Assembly (NCBI RefSeq): GCF_040939455.1
Contig: NC_134115.1
Coordinates: forward strand, 22,576,727 to 22,640,726
DNA length: 64,000 nucleotides
Direction of reading: 5' to 3'
Source: Microcebus murinus
Lineage: Eukaryota; Chordata; Mammalia; Primates; Cheirogaleidae
The notes under the pieces were generated by a model that was not told the DNA's origin, searched no databases, and worked only from the letters and a program-made list of their open reading frames with translations. Below are positions 38,291-53,066 of this stretch, one piece after another. The stretch's first letter is position 1, and every line of letters begins with the position of its first letter. A program made the translations under genes and the position numbers.

Positions 38291-39554
38291 ATAAAGAATC
38301 TATCAACGAAAACGTCAGGCTCCTAGCTTCTTATTTTGACAACAAACCTGGGGTCACCTATATCGGAATCATTGTCACCTGACTCACTTGTTTTATAAAA
38401 TCGTTTTCCTATCTAGGACAGACTGTGAAGATAAGCCAAGAATGTTCTGGAGGGAGCTCTCTGCTGGTCACACCAGGAAGCCAGAGCAAAGGCTCACCAT
38501 GGCAAATGGAGCCATGTCAGTGTGAATGGGAGAAACTTTTAAACTGTCCTTTCCTAAGATGACATGTAAAATTTCAATTCTGAGACCCCTGACAAAATCA
38601 TATGCTCCGCTAAGAAACTTAGAATGTTTTTTTTTTTTTGTCACTCAGGGGGAGCAGTCAGGAGTTTTAAAGAGAAAAAAAAAATGGCAAGATTTGCACA
38701 TAAAAATATTTCTTTGACTGCAGGGTTCATGCAGAATTGAAAGTTGGAGCTTCAGCTGGGAAATTTTGGAAGTATGCTCTCATTATGGCAGACGTCTGTA
38801 TGAGAGATGTTGGTTCTAATTGTGAGGACAACAGGGCGGATTCCATAGACTTCTAGGAAATAGTACTGGCAAGACTTATTAGATGACTGGGATGAGGAAA
38901 GAAAGAAGTCACAGGTTTTAGAAAGGGAGATTGGATGAATGGTAGTGCCATCGACAAGAAAAGATATGCATGAATGGTGGTAAAAATTGACTTAACCACT
39001 AACATTCGAATATCCTGACTCCAAAGGTCTAATGAGTTTAGCTGAATTTTCATAAAATACTTCCGGATTTTGAAATGAAATTACATTTAAAAGAAATTCA
39101 AAAATTCATAAAAAGAAAAGCTTCTGCATGACTAAAGTTGTGAACCTTGATTAAGTTAAATGCATCTGTTTGTCACAGGACTTCTCAGGGCCTTTAATGT
39201 GCTTTAAGAACTTCAAAGCAAGCAAGTAAGTGGTGTTTCTCAACTGTCCTTGACAGCAAACTCCTTCTACCGCCAACCCCTTTTGTTTAGTATTTCATTA
39301 AGTTTGTGATTTATGGAATATGCTTTAGAAAATATTCTCGTGGATAGTTTCTGCCACTTATAAAAGCCATTCCTTAATAATAATCTCAAGATTATATAAT
39401 TACCTTCCATAAAATCATTCAGCAATATGAAACTGATTAAACCCAGAGATTTAGAACAATCAAGACTTTTATGTATTTTACATGATTAATCAGAATTTTG
39501 TTTTTATTACCTTTGCCCATTTTCAGTGGTGATAATGATTAAGATTCATAACAT

Positions 39555-39785
39555 AATTAGAGACTTTACATTGTTTTAGGAACTTTACTGAATATTTTAC
39601 AGGCATTAATCACATAATCCTTACAACACTCCTATAAAGTAATTACTAGCATTTAGCTCCATTTTATAGAGAAAGAAACTAATCCTCAGAGAGGCTAATT
39701 AACTTGAAAAGTACTAGGACCCACATTTTCAACCAGAGAGCCTGAATTCAGAATGTGGGCATTTTAACCACCATACTATAAACTG
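39555..39785 (-). repeat. MIR SINE, nearly full length
   Basis: Reverse-complement MIR: gcattaatcacataatcctt, acaacactcctataaag, attttatagagaaagaaac, tcagagaggctaattaac and attttaaccaccatacta. Confidence 0.85.
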
Positions 39786-39849
39786 TATGTTTATGACTTA
39801 TTTCTAGAATATTAAGCAGAACAATGCAATGTGCAGCAAGTTGGCATGG

Positions 39850-40050
39850 AAGTCATTCATATATTCAGTCATTCTTTCTTCGCTAAACACCTGCTAAGTA
39901 CCAGATACTGTTCTGGGTACTTGGGATACAGTAGAACAAGCAGTAAACTCTGGGTCTTTAGGGAGGAGATAACCAATAAGATAAATCGATAAAATACGTA
40001 GAAGGAGGACGATAATTGCAAAGAAGGGGTTCTAAAGGGTTATAGTGTGC
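39850..40050 (-). mobile_element. L2 LINE 3'-end fossil
   Basis: Reverse-complement L2: acacctgctaagtaccagat, actgttctgggtacttggg, atacagtagaacaagcag and agggaggagataaccaataa. An Alu has inserted 40 bp further on; the sequence after that Alu may be the rest of the L2. Confidence 0.65.
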
Positions 40051-40092
40051 GTGTGTTATATTGAGCATAGGAAGAACAAGGCAGGGTTTCTT

Positions 40093-40426
40093 TTTTTTTT
40101 TGAGACAGAGTCTTGCTCTGCCGCCCAGGTTAGAGTGCTGTGGCATCAGCCCAGCTCACAGCAACCTCAAACTCCTGGGCTCAAGCAATCGGACTCCGAT
40201 CTTCCTGCCTCAGTCTCCTGAGTAGCTGGGACTATAGGCATGTGCCACCATGGTGGGCTAATTTTTTCTGTACATTTTTAGTTGGCCAATTAATTTCTTT
40301 CTATTTTTAGTAGAGATGGGGTCTCGCTCTTGCTCAGGCTGGTCTCGAACTCCTGACCTTGAGTGATCCGCCTGCCTCGGCCTCCCAGAGTGCTAGGATT
40401 ACAGGCGTGAGCCACCGCGTCTGGCC
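40093..40426 (-). mobile_element. Strepsirrhine-type Alu, minus strand
   Basis: T-run, gagacagagtcttgctct, linker ttagttggccaattaattt, and end ccaccgcgtctggcc. Target duplication aaggcagggtttctt at 40078-40092 and aaggcagggcttctt right after 40426 (14 of 15 equal). The left monomer has a small extra segment (ggactccgatcttcc). Confidence 0.96.
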
Positions 40427-41589
40427 AAGGCAGGGCTTCTTGTTAGATGAGAGCTCAGAGAGAAGCCCTGGGTTTTGCACAGGGAGATCTCTGTGACTTT
40501 GATGAGAGCAGCTTTAATGGATTGCTAAGGTGGAGTCCTGAAGCAGTGGCTTCAAGAGACAATGGAAAATAAAGAGTTGGTAGAGGGCAAGGATGAACAG
40601 TGGTTTCCAGGAATTTCATTCTAAAGGGAAAAAAGAAAAATGAGGCAGTATTAGGAAGGAGATAAGACAAGAGACCCTGTTTCCTTTCATTCCCGTAAGA
40701 CAGGAAGATTAACAGTTTGAATATATACTGATGGAAATAATAGAGTTGAGAGAAAAAATTCTGATAATTAAAGAAAAAAGAATGGCTTGAGACAGGTCTT
40801 CAATGGGGGAAGAAGGGATGGGGTCCAGTGAACAAATGGAGGAAGTAGGAGACAAAAAATTAATTACAGTAGTAACAGGAGAAAAGTTGAGAGTGTGTAG
40901 TCACAGATAAAAGTGGAAGGTTAGGTATGCTAAGTAAAATAGAAATGACAAGTAACACAGTTTACTAGATTTCATTATGGCCCATATTCTGACTTCTTTA
41001 GCTGTGCTGACTTTCTGTTTTTCCTCTTTATAATCATTACCTATCTTATGACATCATTATGAAGATTAAAAATTATCTATTTTAGGGCTTAGAAGAGTGA
41101 CTATACTATAATAGACTAGACAAAATCTTAAATGTTGTTCATGCTGCTATTATTATTATTATTACTAATTGTAGGCAGCCTACATTTTATAATTCTAATT
41201 CTTGCACTTAATTTTATAGCTCCTTAAAATAAAATAAAATGCATTCCTTAGGAGAAAGAGCAAGTTGTCACCTGTGACATGGTTTGTTTAACACAGTTTC
41301 TTTAATGCAATTTTGGCACATTAATTCTAACGGGGCTATAAATTGAATTAATTCTGATTTTGTTAAAGTCTTTGGAAACAGTGTTACATTCTATTGAGCC
41401 AAATGCTTATCTTATAGTAAACAAACAGGGAGCATTTTGAAATCCAATATTTGCTACATTTTTTGATTAGCAAGCAGAAGGAATGGATGCAATCAATACT
41501 TGGACTCCCTGAGCAAAATTTATTTATTTTCTCCTTGCAAATCTTGCTTGATACTTAGGCTTGTCTCTGTTTGGTGGTTTTGAAGCTGC

Positions 41590-42290
41590 TGCCACCCTGG
41601 TCCAGTGTACCCCTGGACTACTTCAATCTTCCACCCTTGCCCATCCCTCACCCCACGGCCAGCCCACTGTTTACACAGCAGTGATCTTTTAATTAATTAA
41701 TTAATTTTCTTAGCAGTGATCTTTTAAAATTGTGTACCATGTTTGAAAACCTCCAATAGCTTCCTATAACAGAATAAAGCAAACACGCTCCATGGTTTAA
41801 AAAGTCTTGCTGAGCTGGCTCCTGCTTACCCCTCCAAACCATCTCCCTCTGCCCTTTCTAATCCTGTTGCTTCCAAAACCCAAATTAGCACTCTGTTCTG
41901 AGAATACACCAAAATCTTTCCCTACTCGGGGATCCTTCTGCATAGAACATTCACCTCCCTCCAAATTCTTCACATACCTGGCTTGTTATCATTTATGTCT
42001 CCATTCAAATATCACCTGCTCGGAGAGGATACCCTGCCCTCCCTGACTAAAGCAGTTCTGCCTTCTCTCAGCCATCAGTTTAATTTCATTCATTACTTTT
42101 ATCCTCTGCTGAAACAGTCTTGAATATTTCTTTGCTTGTTTGTCTTCTGTCTTGTTGCTAGAATGTAGGGACTTTTATGTATTACATAAACAACTTAGAT
42201 GTCTTTTTCACCTCTTTATCTACAGTGTAAAGAACGTGGGAACTCACTAAATTTAATAAGATGAATGAATAAATTCAAATCCCTGCATTT
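41590..42290 (+). mobile_element. L2 LINE 3' part
   Basis: The longest L2 piece here. The plus strand shows tgagctggctcctgctta, cctccaaaccatctccctc, cttctgcatagaacattcac, ctccattcaaatatcacc, ctgccctccctgactaaag and 'tgctagaatgtagggac', in consensus order, ending in gaatgaataaattc. It is interrupted by a TAAT tract at 41690-41711. No ORF2 frame is intact. Confidence 0.8.
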
Positions 42291-43009
42291 TTGTAGATGA
42301 TGTAGTTAAAATGCCAAAAGGTCAGGGTGACATTAGGCTGGTGCATAGGTTTTCAGTTAGCTAACTGACGGAGTTATTTCATCAGTCATTTATTTTTCAT
42401 TCCTTAAATCACTGAGCTAAAAAATTATGTATTTCTTTATTTTACTCTATAATCTAACTTTGCATAAAGTTTTTATCCAATTATTTTCTCTATATATGAC
42501 AATACGTATTATATAAAAACATAAATTAGAATAATCTCAAAGATTATCAAATTTACTGTCTCATTGGATTCTAAGAACACAGAAAGCAGCAAAAGGTTTC
42601 TTTTTTCCTAAAAGACTATCTAATGTACTGCTTAAAAATATTAAATTATATATTCATAGATATTTAGAGAAATATCCTTTGGGAAAATATAAACCAAATT
42701 CAAGATTACAAACATAGACAACTGGAATGAATTTATATATCCAGAGGTTATCTCACTGAAATTAAAGATGTGCTTTTAGGGCCAAATGAAATTGAAGGCA
42801 TGTACAGACATAGGAAGAACAAAATAAATTACAGAGCTCAGAAAGTCTATGTTCACTTGAACCATATTATTTTTAATCTGCCCCAACAGGGAACTCAATG
42901 GAATCATTTAGAACTCTGCAGTGTGGAAATAGGATAGGAGAGAAGGATGAGGTATTAAGGAAAAATATAAACCATTTTTTAGAAGAACATGACCTTTACT
43001 CTGAAAAAA

Positions 43010-43240
43010 ATTAAGTGCATTTATTATAATTTAGGCATTGTGATAATTACTTTATATGCATTTTCATCTCATTTAACACTGATAACATCTCTGTGCATAC
43101 TCTTTTCATCCTACCTTAGATAAGAAAATGGAAACAGAGTGGTACCTTGATCTATATATGGTCAGAGAGAAGTAAATGATGGATATTGGACTCAACCCTA
43201 GCCCAGCCCAAAAGCCTATTAAACAAGTGAAAATACTATC
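43010..43240 (-). repeat. MIR SINE fossil
   Basis: Reverse-complement MIR: aggcattgtgataattac, atctcatttaacactgataa, agataagaaaatggaaac and aaaagcctattaaac. Confidence 0.7.
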
Positions 43241-43589
43241 CTGTTGACCTTATCACATCTAAATGCGTCACCACTGTTTTTCCATATTTAGATGTGCAAT
43301 GTGAGGAGCCATAAAATAATTTGCCCTTTTTAGAAGTTATTTCTTTTGTTACTACCTCAACTCTGGATGGTTTGTTTTAAAACTGAGCTCCTTTTTTTAC
43401 AGGTTAAAACCTTGAAAGATCTTCAATGAAAAAACATGGTATCTCTATACTTCAAACATTTTGAAACAAATAAAACTGATGAGTTCTGTTTCATGGGTTG
43501 TTCTAGAAGGACCCCCGTGGTAGACAGGTGAATGGAGCAATGTGGAGGGGTAGATGATTATGTTTGGCATGTTAATGTGTACAGGACTA

Positions 43590-43735
43590 TGGAAAGATGT
43601 GTTCTATATTCTTAACAATGGTTACCTGGATGGGTGGAGAAATCTACTGTTAATTTCATCTTTATACATCTGTCACAATAAGCATAGGTTATTTTTGTAA
43701 TTAATAATGATTACAATGTAAATATTTTCCAAATT
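43590..43735 (+). mobile_element. L1M-type 3' end fossil
   Basis: Resembles the plus-strand L1M 3' UTR: aacaatggttacctggatg, catctttatacatctgtcac and ataagcataggttattttt followed by an A/T-rich end. Confidence 0.45.
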
Positions 43736-44629
43736 ACTTATTTCTAAATATAATCTTCCTATATGTTTAAGTAGCTTTCTCAGATGATTTTTTTCTAATC
43801 TTGACCCTTTCTTCTTTCAACCAAAGTACCATATTTTCTTATTTGTTTTATACACTAAGCTTCCAGTTAAGATTTTCACTGAGAAAAAGATTCTTCAGCA
43901 AAAATAAGTTTGAAAATCATTGGTTCATGTCATCTGATTCAGTGACAGGACTGTTAGTCCGTTGGTAAAACCAACTATTGGCTATTAGGTTTTTTATAAC
44001 TGTATATGCACATTCATGACACCATGTGCATTACTAATCTAAGTATTTTCATATTAGTGAGAAGTTTCAGATTGCTTTTTACTATAACAACCATACATAT
44101 AGAATTTGAGATTAAATATGAACTAAGCTTGGTTTACTTAATTTGAATGATTGTTCTATTGATGGCATGGAGAGATAGAATAGTAATTTGTAGTCCATGG
44201 TTTTGGTAATGAAATCACCAGATTATATGCAGTACATTCATTTGGTGTTAAGGTACCTTGAAAGGAAACTTGCAGGCAATGAGTTAAAACATTATCCTAT
44301 CGTTTAAATGGGCTGTAATGTAGCTGAAAATTGGACCGAGTTAGAAAAGTGAATGTCTTAATCAAATCTGAACTATCATTTAGTTAGGAAGGGCTACAGA
44401 ACATGTATATAATTTTCTCTCCAGTCAACTTCAGAATAACCAGTAGATGGCTTAGATCATTTTTCCATTAAAACCCTAACACCAATCCCACAAAAATATG
44501 GGAGAATGATTATTACTTTTTACTCCAATTATAATGTTACATTAACCAAATGAATGCATTCTACTGTTTCAAATTTGGGCTGAATATATAACAGCCCCTG
44601 TGGTTAGCATCATTTGTAGTAAATTAAAT

Positions 44630-45090
44630 TTGATTCAACAAACTTTTATTAACTATTCCCTAGAATTCAATGCACTGTCTAGGTTTTGCAAAGCCCATAA
44701 AGATGTGTAGAGCATAATTTCAGCTCTCCAGCAACTTACAATTTAGTGAGAAACATACACCCAGAACTAACTCTGATATAAAGCACAATATAATAAGGAC
44801 GCTATGTAACACCAGTAAGAATATACAGCATAGGTAGGGACTGCTTACACCTAATTTTAGTTTGGGCAGGGAGAAAGCTTCTGGGAAGAAGTAAACTTTT
44901 AGCTGAGGTTTAAAGGTCAAATAGCACCTGGCCAATAATGCGAGGACTTGCGATGGGGCATGGTGCAATTTGGAAGGAAAGCAGTATGTGCTGATGGACA
45001 GTAAGAAGGAGCTCATATACATTACAAGGAGTAAAAAGAGATGAGGAAAGAAAGTGAAGTTGGGGCCAGATCAATGATGGCCTTAAATGA
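44630..45090 (-). mobile_element. L2 LINE 3'-end fossil
   Basis: Reverse-complement L2 over about 460 bp: caacaaacttttattaac, tctccagcaacttacaat, gggagaaagcttctggga, agctgaggtttaaaggtc, gcagtatgtgctgatgga and ggggccagatcaatgatgg in consensus order. Confidence 0.75.
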
Positions 45091-45834
45091 ACATGATTAA
45101 ATGTATGCTTTAAATCACCCCGAAGTCCATTCACAAGTAAAGAAGAGGAAGATATTGCTTCCCGTGGAGGTCTCCACCTTTTGTGACTATAAAAATTACC
45201 ACCCTTGTTTTTTATTTAACTTGAATAAGGCAGGATTTCTTAAGATCTATAACGTGAAACAGACATTTTATTACATTAGATTATGTGGTCAGTTTTGGGG
45301 GGAATAGTGGTCAATGGTTTTTTTAGTGAAATCAAGGAAAATATTGATGGGTTAAGCTATCTGGTTAGAGAGATTGGGTGCCAGTATGAAAATACTGTCC
45401 TGGGACCGAGGTGAGACTGGGCAGGGACTTATAAAAGGGAGAGGCCCGGAAGAGCACTACTGGATGATCCATCAACACCACCTATACAGTGTCAATATTT
45501 CCAATCTCTGAGTCCCAAGAATGGACTACTCTGAATGCAAGATTCACATACTAGTCAACATATTTCCCTTGAACTAATCTAATCATCTAAATATACCTCT
45601 GTTCTCTTCAGAGGAAGCTCTCTAGCTCTTAGTGCACTCACAGAAGAGAAACAACTCAGGATCCCACATGTCAACAACACCTCTTCCCATGAGCCATTCT
45701 GCTCGCTCAGCCTAAGAGCTCCATCCAACCCCTCTAGATTGAAGGGCAAGAGAAGGAAACGCACACATTCTTTCTTACATATAAGAATCGTCACCCATCA
45801 ACACAGTGTGAGCCTAGGTCTTATTCAAACCTAC

Positions 45835-46007
45835 CATTCTAACACCGTTTTCAAAGGCTTGCCGGGTGAGGGGGGCTGGTCCATCCACAGTTTTGCCGTC
45901 GTCATCCGGGCCCCAGCTGGCGCTGTATATGTGCACGTGCTGGGGATTGAAGCTGACCGATTTCGCTTCCACCATGTCCGTGACGTCTCCGTCCAGCATC
46001 CGCACCC
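45835..46007 (-). CDS. PCSK5: PCSK5 coding exon with S1-pocket and calcium-site segment
   Basis: The exon has 173 bases: two bases that complete a Gly codon from the upstream exon, then 57 whole codons from [10 protein letters not shown] to FENGVRM. The acceptor is preceded by a pyrimidine-rich stretch ending ctgaag (AG at 46009-46008), and the donor is ATG|GTAGGT (GT at 45834-45833). The [16 protein letters not shown] segment is the furin-family signature that lines the substrate pocket; in furin this region supplies an acidic residue that selects basic P1 residues. The stretch [15 protein letters not shown] separates PCSK5 from PCSK6, which differs clearly here. The intron to the upstream exon is 3,482 bp. 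The exon ends in phase 0 and joins the next one as VRM-GRRGLG. Confidence 0.97.
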
Positions 46008-49000
46008 CTTCAGAACAGAAAGGAGAACTGGCTCGTTACAGAGGCTTCTCTGTGTGATGCCCAAATAAACCAGCTGCAGGATTTTTGGGGGGAAAGAATA
46101 AATTATGAATCAACACTCAAGTGAGCATATTTCCCCCAGCAAAAGGATAACACACACTTTGTGGACTCTATCTTGGGGAGAAAGGAAATTACACTGCATG
46201 TAAAAAAGCAAAAGCAAAACTTTCTTAAAACCTTGTATATCTATTATTTTCTTTTTCCAAGGTTCCAATTCGCATAATAGCCTTCGCAAACTCCCTTCTC
46301 GACTCTCTCTGTGTTGAGTACTTGACAGGGAGACCCTCAAGCAATCTATCTTTCTTAAATTTCTTTTCATTGAATAACTTGTGTTCATAATTGGTTACAA
46401 AACATTCTAACATCTTATAAAATTTGGAAAGCTGCCAAGTTAGGTTGGTCTCATTTCTTCCATATTTAATATTATACACTAATCTGTAAGATTGATGTGA
46501 ACTTAATATATTTCTTTTTTGCTAAGTTATTTATAAGTCAAATAACAAATGAGCACATGCTCTCTGTGCATGCAACACTTCAAATAGTTCTCAAAGGGTT
46601 CAGCAATGTTTAGTCATTAATCTTCATTTAAGTATATTCCCATCAGAAAGATAGGAATTTATTATTAACCTTATCTTACAAAATTAGACACTAAGATATT
46701 CAGAAATCAATTATATGCCAAACGCCAGGCTTTCCTTTTTTACTTTTATTTTGGAGACTAGCAAAAACGACAACAAAACATCTAATCGTTAAGTAAACAT
46801 ATCTTTCCTCCAGCTTAAACCAAATGCCATCTGTGAGACATTGTATTATTTTAAAATTATATCTTCACAGGCCAAATACTGTCCTTAGGAAAACCTTGTT
46901 ATTCAGTAAGATTTCAAGATTTTATTAGTTATCAATACATGGAGATTAACTAATAAAACTGAAAATCAGGCAGCTTTAAATACCATTTGGATTGAGGTGG
47001 GAATACTGGTATAAAACCAAAATATTCTTGAAAAAACTGCCTTCTTTGTGCTTTAAAAAATAGTTTAACCATTAACTACAGAACTTCAAAGAAAAATAGA
47101 AATATCGAACAAAAAAAACCCCTATATAACCAGTACTCAACAACTGTTAACATTTTGTCACATTTTCTTAATCCAAAACTATAAATATTAGGTTGAATCA
47201 CTTTAAATCCCATGATAGATATGACCCTTCATCCTTTATTTTTTTTACAAAAAATATGAAAATGCATCCCTAGTGTCACCTAACACCCAGTCAACATTAC
47301 ACTTTTTTCAAGTATCTCTAAAGACATTGCATTTGGTTGTTATGTTTCTTGATTAGCTTTTCCTCTAGACTTGGATATTTAAAGGAGATGCATTTTAACA
47401 GGTGATGTGAAGAACCAAGGCTGTGAGCAAGTACCATTAAAAATTGTGGAATGGAAATTGTACTTAGAAAGTGTGCCAGTGGTTTGTTTTATGGGAGTAG
47501 AAAATCCAGTATAATGTTCTGCATGTACCAGGTCCTGAGTACCTGGTTTATTATAACTTAATAGGAACATTCAAATTTCACCTGCATGTTTTTTAGCAAA
47601 GGAAGATGAACTACCATATCTTCTTATTTTCTATATGAAAATATGCTTCTATATATATGCTTCTATATGCTTCTTATAAAAGCATAACATGAAACTACTT
47701 TATTGGTACAATGAGGTCTGAAATAAACACTATAATTGCCCAAAATAATCTCACCAGTGTGTCTAAATGCCAACATGAGACTAAGACACAACACCTGAAT
47801 TTAGTTTCTATGTCATGCAATTTATGTGAAATCCATGGAAAAAAAATGCTTGCTAAATCATACCTAGAGGGTACTATTAATTTTCTGTTCAAAAATTCAC
47901 AGAAAAGATTTTCATTTAGTCACATTTAAAGATAAAAGTCGGCTTCTTTTTCCTCATTTTAACTCCAAGCCTTCATGCCTTGAGTCTTGGGGTTAAATTT
48001 ATAATTCAGAATGTTCTTGTTTTAGAACATTTTTGAGTCATTGCTATACATTCATTTTTGGGGGGTTTTCTTTCTTTTTTTTTTTTTCCTAAGGTGCTGT
48101 TAAGCTAGGTCAGCTTTTTTTCTGTGAGTTCACAAGTTCATCCCCTCATTCCTCCAAGGTCAGTAGGAATGCTGGGTTTGTGTTCAGAATGATGCTGAGG
48201 CTCTGGTCTGTGTGTCTGCGGATGTGAGAGACTGTGTCCTTGGACCAGCAGAGGCTCAACTGGGCAGCCCCTGATCAGATTCTCCTGGGAAGAGCAGAGG
48301 CTTCCAGAACCCTCATCATTCTTCAAGGAATGTCATCTTCATCTCCTTTCCTCAGCTCCTCCACCTGCAATCACTTTGACACACAGAAGATGCTCCCTGA
48401 GCACAGCTAATTACTGCTCATTCACCCTAAGAATTCAGGGTGAAATAAAGGAAACAAAGAGGTCAAATGTAATGTCAACCGACACTGAAGGTAGTTTCAG
48501 AAAACCTTTTCTAAGCTCTGTTATATACTCTAAATAGTTCATGATATAGGACCTCTATATTTATATTCTAATCCTAGAAAGAACTGTCATTTTTATTTTT
48601 TAGTTCCAACTCTGCTTACCACTTGGAAATAAATAGTGCATGGGAAACAAGGAGATCAGTCTGGTTCCAGAAGCTTCATTCACCTTATGATACCTTTTAG
48701 GAGACCCCTAGGGAACACCTTCAGGCCAGGCATAATAAAGTCACCAGCCTCTATCAAATCTACTATAACGGTTTCTTCTCATTGTGTGTGGCCTGTGGCA
48801 CCAGGCTGTTGCTTACAAAGATGATTACAAATGGGAAAGTTAGAGTTTGCTTCTATAAATGGTTGGATTTTTATACTGGTTTGGCTGGGTTCTTGCAGTA
48901 AGCATATGCATAGTTGAGTTTGTACAAAGGTGTGCACATGTACAGATATCTGAATCATTCATGAAAACTGTATCACTACAATATGGGACTACAAGAGAAA

Positions 49001-49489
49001 ATTTTACCATTTACTATTTTAATTACAATTAAAAGGAACTTTTTGTCAGGCCTAAGCAAAAGAAATAAAAAGAATTTCTGCTTTGAGGAAATTTCAAAAT
49101 TCTTCTTTCCCCAGAGATACGGCCTGATGTTTATATTACTAGTTCTTTCTGACCCTGGCACCAATTATATAGTGTTGGTACAAATGGCAATGCTCATCTT
49201 CACTACTGGATAACCTTTTTTCAAGGCTGTTTTTTTAAAACAATGTTTGCAACACTTTAGGGGTACTGCTTTGGAAGTCTTTAACTATTTTTATTTGAAG
49301 TCTGGAACTATATTTAACACACATGTTAATATGAACATTTTGCTGTCACCAATAGTTGAACACTATTATGGAAAGATACGCCTAATGGTTCATCTTTCAT
49401 TTAACAAGGGTTCTGAAAGCCAGGTAGCGAAAGAGCTAACTGGCTCGTTTCTATACCCACGTAAGTTTGTTTCCCTTTGTTTCCCGTAC
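46008..49489 (-). other. PCSK5: PCSK5 intron between His exon and S1-pocket exon
   Basis: This complete 3,482-bp intron has GTACGG at its 5' end and CTGAAG at its 3' end. It is free of Alu elements. Apart from a possible old L1 fragment around 47.1-47.4 kb and a short T-run near 48.08 kb, I see nothing assignable. The small ctatatatatgcttc-type reiteration at 47641-47680 is low complexity. Confidence 0.9.
47110..47390 (-). mobile_element. Possible old L1M 3' fragment
   Basis: Resembles a common reversed L1M 3' region: actgttaacattttgtcac, gacattgcatttggttgtt and atgtttcttgattagctttt. Decayed; strand and family uncertain. Confidence 0.35.
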
Positions 49490-49578
49490 CTCCGATCTTG
49501 GCGTTGAAAGCAATGCCGACCGTGCAGTGAGAGTTGTTTGCAGCGGCTGCCACTTCTCCAGCACAGCGGGTCCCATGC
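49490..49578 (-). CDS. PCSK5: PCSK5 coding exon with the catalytic histidine
   Basis: This exon encodes part of the subtilisin-like protease domain of proprotein convertase 5, a secretory-pathway serine endoprotease that cleaves precursors after paired basic residues. Read on the minus strand it starts after a clean acceptor (ctgcctgcag at 49588-49579) with one base of a split codon, then 29 whole codons beginning HGTRCAGEV and ending FNAKIG. It ends one base into the next Gly codon at a GTACGG donor (49489 downward). The His of HGTRC is the second member of the catalytic triad (His214 if numbered like human PCSK5). NNS is a possible N-glycosylation sequon. Entry phase 2 fits a preceding Lys or Arg codon; exit phase 1 matches the next exon exactly. 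No frameshift or stop is seen. The identity over PCSK6 and furin rests on the whole exon set. Confidence 0.96.
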
Positions 49579-49875
49579 CTGCAGGCAGAACACACACACT
49601 TTCTAAAGCAAGACGCTCCATTCTCACAAACCCACAGGTCACTGCCACCACCCAGGCTTCAAAGTGGTGAAGAAGGCATCCAGCTGTGGCCTTTCTGGAA
49701 CTTCCTTCCCAAGTAGCACTTTAGCCATGGCAAACTTTCAGCACTTAATTATACTGTTTTGGCTTTATATTCTGAATATGTTTATTCTTGATATCTTGCT
49801 TTCCCTATCAGAAAATCTCCTTGAAGGCTAAAACCAATTGGTATGTTTTGTATACTCCAAACTTCTACTGAGCCA

Positions 49876-50000
49876 TCTGGGGGCCACCAGCCACATGTGG
49901 CTATCAGGCACTTGAAATGTGGCCGGTGCAACTCCATCTCAATGTTGAATTTTATTTAATTTTAATTAAATTTTAAAAACGAAAACACAATTCCATTATT
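49876..50000. mobile_element. DNA transposon (hAT-like MITE) fossil
   Basis: Contains agccacatgtggctatc, gcacttgaaatgtggcc and an AT-rich palindromic core (ttttatttaattttaatt). These are parts of a common mammalian short DNA element; the family name is not assigned and only one end is visible. Confidence 0.45.
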
Positions 50001-51059
50001 AGAAAATTTGAGATGGGTATGAGAATCTGCTTTGTAAACTGCAAATTTAAATACAGATCAAGTATGTCCAAAGAAAATGCATTATCTAAAACAACATGTG
50101 CTGTAAACACACACTGGATTTCAAAAATTTTGTATGAAAAAATGAGAGGGTAAAATATCTCAATCATTGTTTTATATCATTACATGCTGCAATATTTTAT
50201 CAACATCTGTATCACCAGTTTGTTTTCACCTTTTTACTGTTTTTTTTAAAACGTGGATACTAGTAAATTAAAAATTATTTTCTGAAAGAGATTCCCTGTT
50301 ATTTCTTGCCACAATAACTTTGTTCCTTGATCAGAAAAGTCTTTTAGGTGAAAGGATTTCTAAGATCATCTTGTTATAAGGATGGCAAAGAAGTTCCAAG
50401 TATAAAGTACAATTTGCTGAGAAATGGAGGCCTAAAACAGTATTAGAAGAATCTTTGCTTAGAAATGGTGACCTAAAACTGTATGTTGAGAAGAATTCTA
50501 AGGCATATTGGAGCCCAGAGAAAAAACACTAGGATTGATGACTAATGAGTGCCATGGTTGCAGAAGAGGGATGTGACAGTTATTACAGTGTATTTTACAG
50601 CATAGCTGGCTCAGACTACATTTGTCGTGGGGTTTTTCTGCCATCTGTGCAACTGTAAACAAGTTACTGCTTACAACTGATAGGCACACATGCAAGTTTA
50701 CATCAATGAGATATTACATACTGCTTTCTGTTTCTTAGTAATGTCATGCTTATATTTCTATATAAATATTAACCTATATGTTATTTTAAGGGTTACTAAT
50801 ATATTGTGTAATTCTTTAAATGGTATATATACAAATATGTGTGTGGTGTGTGTGTGTATATATGTCTGTAAGTATATACACACACTATAAGCTCTTTAAT
50901 AAGTCTTTTATTTCTGGAACTTTACCCAGTTGTTCAATAATGTTGAAAAAGATATTAAGAACAACCTTCAGTATGTATATCATTTTATACCTTGAGACAA
51001 ACTCCTAGAAGTAGAATTACTGGATCAAAGATTATAGAATATTTTGTCAAATTATTAAC

Positions 51060-52938
<1,879 letters not shown>

Positions 52939-52939
52939 G

Positions 52940-53066
52940 CATGCCTGGATAATTTTTTTTTTTTTTATTTCTACTTTTTGTTGTGACAGGGTCTTGCTAT
53001 GTTGCCCAGGCTGGTCCCAAACTCCTGGCCTCAAACCATCCTCCCACCAAACCACCATGCCTGACC
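52940..53066 (-). mobile_element. Alu arm, minus strand, part of an inverted pair
   Basis: Contains the T-run of the linker, gacagggtcttgctatgt, tgcccaggctggtcccaaac and ends accaccatgcctgacc. About 36 bases of the left arm are missing. It is the near reverse complement of the arm directly before it. Confidence 0.88.

Larger units (their letters stand above)
26349..45834 (-). other. PCSK5: PCSK5 intron between S1-pocket exon and Asn exon
   Basis: A complete 19,486-bp intron, GTAGGT to AACAG. It holds one full Alu (40.1 kb), a solo MLT1 LTR (29.6 kb), a short young L1 tail (30.4 kb), L2 pieces (38.1, 39.9, 41.6 and 44.6 kb), several MIRs and microsatellites. Stretches without a recognised element are 26.8-28.6, 28.8-29.5, 30.7-31.2, 31.4-35.5, 36.0-38.1, 38.3-39.5, 40.5-41.6, 42.3-43.0, 43.7-44.6 and 45.1-45.8 kb. 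Confidence 0.9.

Noticed and set aside
49390..49651. Longer minus-strand frames around the His exon
   Set aside because: Only 49490-49578 lies between valid splice sites and matches PCSK5; the extensions are intron read-through or other frames.
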